From contig JAAUUW010000012.1 in assembly GCA_012030735.1 (NCBI GenBank), positions 1 through 35,577 on the forward strand: a stretch of 35,577 nt of DNA. The letters run 5' to 3'. Below, in pieces: positions 1 to 8,566 of the stretch (positions are counted from its first letter, which is position 1; every line of letters begins with the position of its first letter). Source of the DNA: Acaryochloridaceae cyanobacterium SU_2_1. GTDB taxonomy: Bacteria; Cyanobacteriota; Cyanobacteriia; Thermosynechococcales; Thermosynechococcaceae. The translations under genes were made by a program, and so were the position numbers. The notes below the pieces were generated by a model. The model was not told the DNA's origin and did no database searches. It saw only the letters and a program-made list of their open reading frames with translations.

Positions 1-44
1 TGAACAATTGCAGTACGGTTTTGGTAGGTTTGCTGTCCAGTCAT
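1..44 (-). CDS. possible 5' end of a gene running off the left edge
   Basis: An ATG at 44 on the minus strand opens a frame with no stop before the edge. It reads MTGQQTYQNRTAIV and then leaves the window. A weak GAGG sits about ten bases upstream. The ending RTAIV would suit the first strand of a Rossmann fold, as in short-chain dehydrogenases, but fourteen residues cannot establish a family. The frame may be chance. Confidence 0.2.
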   Translation of the reverse strand, partial: MTGQQTYQNRTAIV

Positions 45-209
45 GGCTCACTTGCCTCGCTCATAGTGACTGAAGTATAAGCTGTTCGGCCCAGGATAGC
101 TCTAGACACCATTTCCTGATCTATCTGCCAGCACTCTGACCTTGAGTCGTGATCTAGGTACTGCCTTTCAAATTCAGTTTCCTCACCCCTCCGCTCTGTA
201 TTGATGGAC

Positions 210-243
210 AAAAAACCCGACAAGCTGAATAAACCTGTCGGGT
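210..243 (-). terminator. intrinsic terminator, minus strand
   Basis: Read on the minus strand, ACCCGACA (243-236) pairs perfectly with TGTCGGGT (222-215) across a 13-nt loop and is followed by a run of T (215-210). This is a textbook Rho-independent terminator. No minus-strand gene ends just upstream of it, so it should terminate a short RNA or a leader transcript starting somewhere between about 250 and 430. Confidence 0.65.
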
Positions 244-320
244 GATGTGTGTTCCCCAATGACGACTTAGAAAAGAGCTAAGTCCTGATATTCAGTCTGG
301 CCGTAGTTTGGGGGAATAGG

Positions 321-336
321 TGTGATCAAAATCACT
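321..336. promoter_or_regulatory. CRP-like (SyCRP1-type) binding site candidate
   Basis: TGTGATCAAAATCACT matches the TGTGA-N6-TCACA consensus used by CRP-family regulators, including cyanobacterial SyCRP1, with one outer mismatch. It lies about 200 bases upstream of the MBL-fold gene on the plus strand and upstream of the minus-strand hairpins, so it could serve either direction. Binding is inferred from sequence only. Confidence 0.45.
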
Positions 337-532
337 ATGCACCCGTGATACTGGGTTAGCGAGCTGAAATCTTGCCCCAATCAGGCAAAGTGGAGCATTC
401 CTTACCAAAGGTCAGTTCACTTCAAGACATCCATTTTTGCAGCCTTCTTATGTCACCAGGACCAGGATCCTAGGGACTAAAGATGCTCCAATGGGTCAGA
501 ATTCTTTACCATGGAAGATGACCTCTGCTCCC

Positions 533-1320
533 ATGACGCAAATGTATGTAACCTGGCTAGGTGCCAACAGTTGGCTGATCGAAATGGCTGGTCAGCGAAT
601 TCTATTAGATCCATGGCTGGTCGGCAGCTTGGTTTTTGGCAATCAAACTTGGTTTTTTGAAGGCACCCATCAGCAACCACCCGCTATTCCTGAGCAGATC
701 GATTTAATCTTGTTATCTCAAGGTCTGCCCGATCATGCCATCCACCGACCCTAGAGACCTTGGATCATGATCTGCCCGTAGTAGCCTCTGAAAATGCTGC
801 TAAGGTCGTTCAGGGCTTGAACTATGCCAATATCACCGTTCTGAGTCCGGGAGAGTCCTTCACTGTGGCTGATCAACTCAAGATTCAAGCCCTTCCTGGT
901 GCGCCGATTGGCCCCTTCTTGATCGAGAATGCTTATCTGCTCACAGATATGGCAGCTCAAACCCGACTTTACTACGAACCCCATGGGTTTCACTCCCCTA
1001 CCCTCGCCTCCGAAATTGGCAATGTTGAGGTGGTGATTGCGCCAGTAATAGATCTGAACTTGCCGATTTTGGGTCCCTTTATCAAGGGGAATGATAGCGC
1101 CCTAGCGGTTGTCCAGCAATTACAACCACAATTTATTTTGCCTACTGCTGTGGGGGGAGGGGTAGATTATGCTGGCCTCCTCGATCAGATCCTCCGCTCC
1201 GCCGGTAGTGTTGAATCTTTCCGCCACCGTCTTACCGAACAAGGGAGCAAGACTCAAGTGCCCGATCTTAAGCCGGGTGAGCGATTTCACATCGAGCTGG
1301 CTAGCTCTGTATTAGGCTAG
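533..1320 (+). CDS. MBL-fold metallo-hydrolase-like protein (UlaG-related), one frameshift
   Basis: Two frames, up to 754 and from about 740, join into one protein of about 262 residues of the cyanobacterial MBL-fold family (COG2220 type). The N-terminal part reads WLGANSWLIE and ILLDPWLVG; the C-terminal part reads YYEPHGFHSP and PTAVGGGVDYAGLL. The junction is at 738-739: restoring one C gives GLPDHAHPPTLETLD, as expected for the family. I chose the ATG at 533 (MTQMYVTWLG) because family members begin with this strand; the frame is open back to 437. The usual HxHxDH metal motif appears only as GLPDHAH, so hydrolase activity and substrate are uncertain. Confidence 0.75.
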
Positions 1321-1408
1321 CTGCGAGATCCCCACTACCCCTTTGCGGGGAGCGGGCTGACCGGGGCTGTATTGATTAAATGTCATTGAAGTTGTTAGGA
1401 GACTAGGG

Positions 1409-2557
1409 GTGGATACATCAACTTACTTCCATTGGTGGCGTAAATTATCGATACCCTCTCGCCTATTGATGGTCGGCTTGGCCGCACCTATTTTAGTGCT
1501 AAATTTCTGGGCTTTAGCCTCAATTTCCAATTATTTTGGAGTTTTGATTGCCATTGTGGTGGTGGCTTCACTCTTGGCCTTTCTACTCAACTACCCCGTG
1601 AGTTGGTGTGTGCGTCGGGGGTTAAACCGTGAGCCCGCCTCGATCATTGTGGCGTTACTGACCATCTCTCTCCTGTTGGGATTAGGAATTAGCCTGTTTC
1701 CCGTCGCCTTCAATCAAGCTCAGCAACTGGTTAATCGCCTCCCAGAATGGTTTGAATCGGGGCGAGGGCAGCTGATCCTGCTGAGCCAACAAATAGAGGA
1801 GAAGGGGGTCTCGCTCAACTTGGATGTGATCACGGCCCAGGCCTTCGACCGCCTGCAAGGGCAACTGCAAACCTTAACAAAAAGTTTGCTGAATATTGCC
1901 CTAGGGACGGTCAGCAGTGTCGTGGATATTGTCATTGATGTTTTGGTCACGGTAATTTTGACCTTTTACTTACTGCAGCATGGTGACGAGCTCTGGGATA
2001 GCTTGATCAATTGGTTGCCCAAGGAGAGTCAAGAGCCTGTTTCTTCTACCCTGCGCTTGAGTTTTCAAAATTATTTTATTGGTCAGTTGCTCTTTGGCAT
2101 TTGTATGGCCTCGGTCTTGGTGCCCTTATTTTTAATCCTCAAAGTTCCCTTTGGGTTGCTCTTTGGTTTGACCATCGGGACGATGGCGCTGATTCCCTTG
2201 GGGGGAAGTGTGGGGATTATTATGGTGACAGGGCTGGTGGCCTTGCAAAATATTTGGCTGGGCCTGAAGGTCTTAGGCGCAGCAGTGGTGGTTCAGCAAT
2301 TGCTAGATAACTTGGTGGCCCCCAGAATTTTAGGGACGATGACAGGGCTTAATCCTGCTTGGGTGTTTATTTCAATTTTGATTGGTGCCAAGACGGCTGG
2401 GTTAATTGGGATTGTGATTGCAGTGCCCACAGCGGTGGTGATTAAGACGGTGTTGACGAGTTTGCGATCGCAGATCAATTCTGTCGATGCTACGACGACA
2501 CGTCTAACCCTAGAAACGGCTTCTCCATCTCCCACTCAATCTGTGACCAAGGTTTAA
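1409..2557 (+). CDS. AI-2E family transporter (PerM/UPF0118 membrane protein)
   Basis: This intact 382-residue integral membrane protein has the AI-2E transporter layout. Two or three helices lie at residues 18-60 and 75-100, followed by a soluble amphipathic stretch at about 105-165. A dense block of helices then fills about 170-350 and contains the family's glycine-rich segment (IPLGGSVGI and LDNLVAPRILG). It starts at GTG 1409 behind TAGGAG eight bases upstream. Despite the family name, few members have been shown to move autoinducer-2; others act as ion antiporters, and the cyanobacterial substrate is unknown. It lies 88 bases behind the MBL gene and may be co-transcribed. It converges with the SpoIID gene, leaving only ten bases between the stops. 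Confidence 0.85.
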   Translation: MDTSTYFHWWRKLSIPSRLLMVGLAAPILVLNFWALASISNYFGVLIAIVVVASLLAFLLNYPVSWCVRRGLNREPASIIVALLTISLLLGLGISLFPVAFNQAQQLVNRLPEWFESGRGQLILLSQQIEEKGVSLNLDVITAQAFDRLQGQLQTLTKSLLNIALGTVSSVVDIVIDVLVTVILTFYLLQHGDELWDSLINWLPKESQEPVSSTLRLSFQNYFIGQLLFGICMASVLVPLFLILKVPFGLLFGLTIGTMALIPLGGSVGIIMVTGLVALQNIWLGLKVLGAAVVVQQLLDNLVAPRILGTMTGLNPAWVFISILIGAKTAGLIGIVIAVPTAVVIKTVLTSLRSQINSVDATTTRLTLETASPSPTQSVTKV

Positions 2558-2567
2558 GCCTGCGGAG

Positions 2568-4346
2568 CTACAAAAAGGCTAGCCAATCAAAGACCCATTC
2601 TAGCGATCGCAAGAATGGCAACCTGCCACTCAGCAATCGTTGGCTCGGCTTCTGGCCAGGGGGTAGTGAGCCTGAGAGAGAAGGAAGCGGGGCTGTTACG
2701 CCAACAGGCTGCTGCCAGTAGACAATGCTAGGGGTTAAGGGTTGCACCTGGGTACCTGGATAGTAAAAACTGAGAATTTTGGTCGCAGACCAGCCCAGTT
2801 CACTCAGACGGTAGGAACCCGTTTGGCTCAAACCCACGCCATGGCCAAAGCCACCGCCAATAAAACTGTAGCCCTTCAAGATTTTGGTCTTCGGAGCTGG
2901 CTGTTTTGTTGAGGCTTGATACTTGGGCTCCAGATAAAACAGCAAATTCTGGGGGTCATCAAAGCCACGTAGAATCTCATCCTTGTGCAGCGTCACCCCC
3001 CCCAAGTCTGTGGTCACTTCGAGGGTTTGCACCCTTCCCCCAAGGGAGCGTTTAACCACCTTGAGTGCTTGGATCGCCTTAAATTTAGCCAAGGGATGTT
3101 GATTCTTTTGCAGGTAGACACGCAGTTGTTGATTCAAAGCAGCCAAGGAGACCTCTCTTTGCCAGCGGAAGGTGGGCCAACTGGATTCATTAAAGCCCTG
3201 CTTGAGTTGGATAAAACGGCGGAGATTGGCTTCATTGTCTAGGGGCTTCATGTTTAAGTCCCAAACTCCATTAGGAGCAGCGTCAATCTTAGTCACCAAA
3301 TAGGGACGGGGTTCTCCCTCCCAGACCTCTTCAAAGGCCGCAGTTACTCCCCCCGTTGTCGAAGAATAGAGAGCATCCACCAGCGTATTCTGATAGACCA
3401 AAACCTACCCCACAGTGGCACTAATGGCTCGATCGACCCTTGGATCGGCTTGGTCGATGCCGTTGTAGACCTGGCATTGAGTATCGGCACAGAGTTCATA
3501 ATTATCGATCTGAAATCGCCGCAAATTGCGGAGAGCATAAGTACGGGCAATAATCGCCTGGGCTTGCACAGCAGTCTCCGGTGCCCCAAAGCCGATTTCG
3601 TAAGGCACGACCCCGCGCAGATAGGTTTCAATGGGCACCTGATTCACAAGGGTATAGGTACCATAGGCATTGGGCTGAAACCGCAAGCGGCCGGCATGAC
3701 GCTGATTGTTGAGCTTAAATTGCTGCTTCTGACTCGAAATGCTGACAATGTCGCGATTATAGCGATAGCCCTTCACCACCCAACTCAATTGGGGCCTTTG
3801 CTTCTGTAACTGTCGAGATAAAAAAGCCCTTTGCTGGCCTTGTTGTTTAAGTCCCTCAAGCAACAGGAGGCGATCCGCTGAGCTGGGGTAGCGCTCACCC
3901 TTCGCCCAAACTTGCCACTGCTCAGGTTGCGCAATTTCTACAGCAATTCCTTGCTTTGTAAGTTCCTGAGCCTGGGTTTCAGCGCTTTCAAAACTACGAT
4001 GATTACCGAGCACAACTCGTTCTTGCCAAACAGGGGCTGGCAAGGGCTGAGCAAGAATAGCAAACTCAACCTTTTGAGTTTGCAGACTCTGCAACTTGCC
4101 CTGAGTATGAAACTGCAAGGTTAGTTGATCCCCCGGCAATGCTTCAATGCTGAGCTTATCCGTAGACTGAGCGCCGAACCGTTGCTGAATACCCACCTTG
4201 ATCGCAGGATTGAGAGGAGCTGCCTTTCCTGGGCTAACCGCTAGGCCTAGATCAATCCCTAGGACTAAGAACACCGCTACCCCCCATCCCAACCCCCCAT
4301 CCCAGAAACTGTCTTGGGTATCAGTCCCTGTCCCATGGCTTGCCAA
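2568..4346 (-). CDS. SpoIID/LytB-domain protein, interrupted by an in-frame TAG
   Basis: The reading frame runs from 4346 to 2568, about 592 codons, with a TAG at 3407-3405. The N-terminus has a short cytoplasmic stretch and one hydrophobic segment (residues 17-36), consistent with a secretion signal or anchor. The SpoIID signature follows: VPIETYLRGVVPYEIG, AIIARTYALRN and CQVYNGI, then after the stop ALYSSTTGGVTA and GFGHGVGLSQTG. SpoIID proteins cleave glycan strands of peptidoglycan; cyanobacterial members are thought to act in wall remodelling. The TAG sits where relatives have Gln (GQVL), so a single C-to-T change explains it and no frame change is needed. It may be a sequence error or a recent nonsense mutation. 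Confidence 0.8.
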
Positions 4347-4634
4347 GACTTCAACCTTTTGCTGAGCCCGGGTTGGCTGCCTAGCTCAGTCTGGGGCAGA
4401 GAATAATTGCGATCGCTCTCCTCTGTGACATAGGAGAGTGAAGAAGTCTATTCAGAAACATAAACAGCAGTGTTTACAGATGTTTGCAGGAACTGAGTAC
4501 CTCTAGGGGGCCAGAAATATTCGATCTTCAAGGGCATCATTGGCAAAACCATGGACCCGTGGGAGAAAACGATAAAGCGCTCTCCTAGAGAAAGTTTAAG
4601 GTACATTTTTGCAGGGTATTGGAGGATCCTGCGA

Positions 4635-4706
4635 TGGGTGACCTGGGATTCGAACCCAGAACCAGCGGATTAAGAGTCCGATGCGCTGCCGTTGCGCTAG
4701 TCACCC
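4635..4706 (-). tRNA. tRNA-Lys (anticodon CTT)
   Basis: The minus strand folds into a 72-nt cloverleaf. The acceptor GGGTGAC pairs with GTCACCC, followed by discriminator A. The D stem is GCGC/GCGC and the T arm is CTGGG-TTCGAAT-CCCAG. The anticodon loop CTCTTAA gives CTT, which reads AAG lysine codons. CCA is not encoded, as is usual in cyanobacteria. The bottom pair of the anticodon stem (T27-C43) is mismatched, which could be natural or an error. Confidence 0.9.
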
Positions 4707-4815
4707 TAAAGAGCCCAACCAACCTTAAAGAGGGCTGGTATTGCTGTAATTCACCCTCAGTATAGCCTGGAACTAGAAGGGCTTACTCATAATTTGAGTG
4801 CTAATGCTGCTGCGA

Positions 4816-6595
4816 CTATTGCTCTTTCGAGTTTTGGGATGTGGCGAGCTGGAGGGCATAGAGATTAGCATAGATGCCTCCTTGCTCGATCAGGCTACTA
4901 TGGGTGCCAGCTTCGGCAATTTTGCCTTCCTGGATGACCAAAACTTGATCCGCTGTGGTCACGGTACTGAGACGATGGGCAATGACAAAGCTGGTGCGTC
5001 TTTGGAGAAGACCTGCGATCGCATCTTGAACCAAGGCTTCGGTGCGAGTATCAATATTGCTGGTGGCTTCATCCAAAATCAGGATTTTGGGATTGATCAA
5101 TAATGCACGGGCAATACTAATCAGTTGTCGCTGTCCTTGGCTGAGGGGCGCACCCCGTTCACCGAGTTGAGTGCTATAGCCTTGGGGGAGTGAGGTAATA
5201 AACTCATGCATATTGGCGGCCTGAGCTGCCGCCTCGATCTGGGCATGGCTGGCCTGGGGAGCACCAAAGGCAATATTCTCAGCAACAGTGCCCCCAAAGA
5301 GCAAATTGTCTTGCAATACAATCCCAATTTGACGACGCAAACTGGCTTGGGTGACGCTTCGCACATCTCTGCCATCAATTTTGACGGCACCTGCCGACAC
5401 ATCGTAAAACCGCAAGATCAGATTGATGATGGTGCTTTTACCGGCTCCGGTAGGGCCTACGAGGGCAATCATTTGACCGGGTTTAGCCCGTAAATTAATG
5501 TCTTGGAGGATTATTTTCTCTGGAGTATAGCCAAAGCTGACATGCTCAAAGACCACCTCGCCTTGGAGGGAGGGCATCTCTGGTGCCTCTAGCGCATCCT
5601 TCAGCAGGGAGGGCTCATCGAGGAGCAGAAAAATTCGCTCTAACCCCGCTAAGGCTGACTGGGCCTGGGTATAAAACTGACTGAGAATTTGCACAGGGCG
5701 AAAAAAACTGCTGAACATAGAGCAAAAAAGAAGTCACAACCCCAACGCTGGCTGCGCCAGTGACCGCCAGGTAGCCCCCATAAGCCATCACGCTGGCAGT
5801 GGCCAGGGTATTGAGGAAGTCAATAGAGGGCAAAAAGGCGGCAGTGACCGCCACCGCTTGCACATTGGCATTGCGGTTAGCAGCGTTGAGGTCCTCAAAT
5901 TCTGCGATATTCAGGGGGACTCGATTGAAGGCTTGCGCTTCGCGTACGCTACTGAGATCTTCTTCTAGTTTGGCTGATAATTCACCAATGGTCTGACGAG
6001 TGATCCGAAACCTGGCCCTCGCCCACCGGGCAAAGAAGTCCGTCGTTAAGATCATCAAGGGAATGACGAGATTGCTGAGTAAGGCCAATTTCAAATGAAT
6101 CGAGAACATAATGATCACGATTCCCAGTAGGCTGAGGGCGTTACCCAGCATTTGGGGTACGGTAAGGCCAAAGGCTTGATTGACGGTACTGACATCATTA
6201 AGCAAGCGACTCATTAGATCGCCAGCTTCGCTGCGATCAAAGAAGTGCATGGGTAAGCTCTGAATTTTGGCAAAGATATCTTGACGCAACTGAGCCAGCA
6301 GCCGCTGCATAATTAAGCCCGTGCATAAAACTTGGCCACGGATTGCCCAAAGCCCTAAGAAATAGATGCAAACGAGCAAGCCTAGCATTAGTGCCAGACC
6401 TTGCCCATTCCCCTGGACAATCAAATGATCAATGGACCAACCAATTAAGAAGGGGCCAATGGACTGGGTAATGGCCCCAAGAGTGACTAAGGCTAGGGCC
6501 TTGGGAATCTCCTGGCGGTAGGGCCTGAGATACTGCAAAAAACGCCTCAGGGTTGAAGAGTTGGCTGTTGGGGCCTTGGTTGCCAGGTGGCTCAT
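4816..6595 (-). CDS. ABC exporter half-transporter (permease-ATPase), canonical ATP site, one frameshift
   Basis: Two frames, 6595-5615 and 5718-4816, form one MsbA-type half-transporter of about 593 residues. Six membrane helices occupy about residues 30-320. The ATPase domain follows with Walker A GPTGAGKST, Q-loop VLQDN, Walker B ILILDEATS with the catalytic Glu, and switch His in IAHRLST. The signature motif is LSQGQ rather than LSGGQ. The break is a seven-A run at 5701-5707 (seven T on the coding strand); removing one base restores VQQFFRPVQIL. The start ATG overlaps the stop of the upstream half-transporter as ATGA (6595-6592), so translation is probably coupled. The two halves look like a heterodimeric exporter. 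The substrate cannot be read from sequence. Confidence 0.88.
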
Positions 6596-8391
6596 GGTCT
6601 TTTCGGAGAGGGTCTTTTCTGGTCTTGAATTTGCGATTCTAAAATGGCTCCGTAGAGGGGGCTAGATGCCATAAGGCTGGCATGGGTGCCTTGGGCCACT
6701 AAGCGTCCTTGGTCCATGAGCAAAATCAGGTCGGCGGTCTGAACGGTGCTGATCCGTTGGGCAACGACAAAGGAGGTACAGGTTCTCTGGCGCATGAGCG
6801 CATCTAGGGCAGCTTGAATATCTGTGGCAGTTTGGGCATCGACGGCGGAAGTGCTGTCATCGAGAATCAAAATACTATAGTTCGTCAATAAAGTGCGCGC
6901 GATGGCGATCCGCTGCTTTTGCCCACCAGATAGGCCAATGCCGCGCTCGCCAACAGGGCTGTCGTACCCCTCGGGTAGGCTGAGGATAAAGTCATGAATC
7001 TGGGCGGTTTTGGCAACTGCAATAACTTGCTCAAGGCTGGCCTCGGGCTGGGCATAGGCAATATTAGAGCGGAGGCTACCTGAGAAGAGAGTGCTTTCTT
7101 GAAAGACTGTGCCAATGTGCGATCGCAAACTAGACAGGCTAAACTCTCGCACATCTCTTCCGTCAATCCGTACCGCTCCAGCAGTGACATCATAAAACCG
7201 AGGAATCAAATTCATAATCGTACTTTTACCGGAGCCAGTCATTCCCAGCACAGCAATTAACTGCTTGGGTTTAGTCTCGAAGGAAATCCCCTGCAAGGCC
7301 TCCCGAGTAGAGCCAGGATAGCGAAAACAAACCGATTCGAAGGTGATTCTACCCCCACAACTTTCAAAGGTAATCGCCCCAGGCCGATCACGAATTTCAA
7401 CTTCAGCATCGACTACCTCATAGACACGAGCCGCAGAGGTAGCAGCTTGGGCAATGGCGGGGGCAGCAAACCCAATTAACAAGACAGGTTGCAAAATGAG
7501 CAACAAATAAGCATTAAAGGCCACCAGATCGCCAACGGAAAACTGCCCCTTGATCACCGCTGCGCCACCATAGCCAACCACCACCACCGACACCAAGTTG
7601 CTCAGCAAAAAGATGACAGGAAAGGTATTGCGGATGGCGCGAATCGTTTGAACATTGAGTCTCACCAAGCTGTCGTTGCGACCTGCATAGCGTTGGAGTT
7701 CCCTTTCCTCTTGGACAAAGGCCCTCACCACCCCGCACCCCCAGCAAATTCTCCTGTAAGACACCGTTGAGCTGCTCTAGTTGCTCTTGAATCTGACGAA
7801 AGAGCTGGCTATTGCGCCCAAGAAACCGGGCCAACAAGGCCCCAGACATGGGGATAACCAGAAGGGTAATCAGTGCTAACTGCCAGTTCATCAGCAGTAA
7901 AATGACGGCAATACTAATCAGGGTTGCCCTGCACTGACCACTTGGATCAGGTTGGTTCCCAAGAACAGACGGATTTGCTCAATATCACTGGTGACCCGAG
8001 TGAGGAGTTGGGAGGTCTGGGCTTGATCGTGATAGCTGAAGCTGAGGGTTTGAATCTTTCGGAAAATTTTGTTGCGCAGATCGTAGGCAATATTCTGGGA
8101 CAAGGCCTCTGCAGCAAAGCTTTGGCCAAAGTTGAATAAGCCACGGGCGATCGCAGCGATCACTAGCCATCCCGCACTGTAAAACACCACATCCAAATTT
8201 TGTTTATTAATGCCGCGATCAATGGCCCACCGAAACAGCTGTGGCGTTGCTGCATAGGTCGCGGTTAGGCTTAGGGCACTGATCAAGGCAACCAGAGCCA
8301 GCCAAGGGTAAAAACGCAGACTGCTGAACACTCGTTGTAGTGATCGCACAGCAGACGAGGCTTGGTTTGTTGAGGGTGAGGCCAATCGCAT
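6592..8391 (-). CDS. ABC exporter half-transporter with degenerate ATP site, two frameshifts
   Basis: Three frames, 8391-7918, 7891-7514 and 7764-6592, join into one half-transporter of about 600 residues. Membrane helices lie in roughly the first 330 residues. The ATPase has Walker A GMTGSGKST, a canonical signature LSGGQ, but Walker B ILILDDSTS (Asp for the catalytic Glu) and VAQRIST (Gln for the switch His). These substitutions mark the degenerate subunit of heterodimeric exporters such as TM287/288 and BmrCD. Breaks: near 7927-7929 one base is missing, and restoring it gives TLISIAVILLLMNWQL; at 7731-7734 one extra C is present, and removing it gives LGVRVVRAFVQEE. It is first in a two-gene operon and is preceded by a repeat array at 8423-8465. 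Confidence 0.87.
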
Positions 8392-8422
8392 TAATCTCAG
8401 GAAGCATCTCTTTTTAGATCCG

Positions 8423-8465
8423 AATCAAATCTAATCAAATCTGATCAAGCCTGATTCAGATTTGA
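8423..8465. repeat. four 10-bp-period repeats with a nested 10-bp inverted repeat
   Basis: Four consecutive decamers lie end to end: AATCAAATCT, AATCAAATCT, GATCAAGCCT, GATTCAGATT. The first two are identical. Within them TCAAATCTGA (8435-8444) and TCAGATTTGA (8456-8465) form a perfect inverted repeat with an 11-base spacer. The array lies 32-74 bases upstream of the ABC exporter start, and a TATACT that could be a minus-strand -10 lies about 25 bases further upstream (near 8491-8496). One-helical-turn spacing suggests a multimeric regulator site or a leader structure. Confidence 0.6.
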
Positions 8466-8531
8466 AAGAAATTAGACAGAGCTGGTCTTGAGTATAACGC
8501 GCCGATCTAAGGGCGACAGCCTGGCTTTAGA

Positions 8532-8544
8532 GGGGTATTACCCC
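8532..8544 (-). terminator. possible terminator hairpin downstream of the winged-helix gene
   Basis: GGGGTATTACCCC is a perfect short palindrome 23 bases past the stop of the minus-strand gene ending at 8567. There is no T run after it, so this is a weak call. Confidence 0.3.
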
Positions 8545-8566
8545 CCTTGTGACCCTTGGCCTGTCT

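Larger units (their letters stand above)
45..532. other. intergenic region with minus-strand hairpins and a CRP-like site
   Basis: I see no convincing gene here. A minus-strand frame over 41-259 has no recognisable family. The stretch holds a perfect 7-bp hairpin (264-270 with 278-284), a longer-range pairing of TTCCCCAA near 252 with TTGGGGGAA near 308, a minus-strand intrinsic terminator at 210-243, and a CRP-like palindrome at 321-336. Together these suggest a short minus-strand RNA or a leader for the gene at the left edge. Confidence 0.5.

Noticed and set aside
41-259. 72-residue minus-strand frame at the left end
   Set aside because: No family pattern, it covers the terminator hairpin, and its composition is like non-coding sequence.
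2011-2310. 99-residue plus-strand frame inside the AI-2E gene
   Set aside because: A shifted-frame shadow of a clearly intact membrane protein gene.
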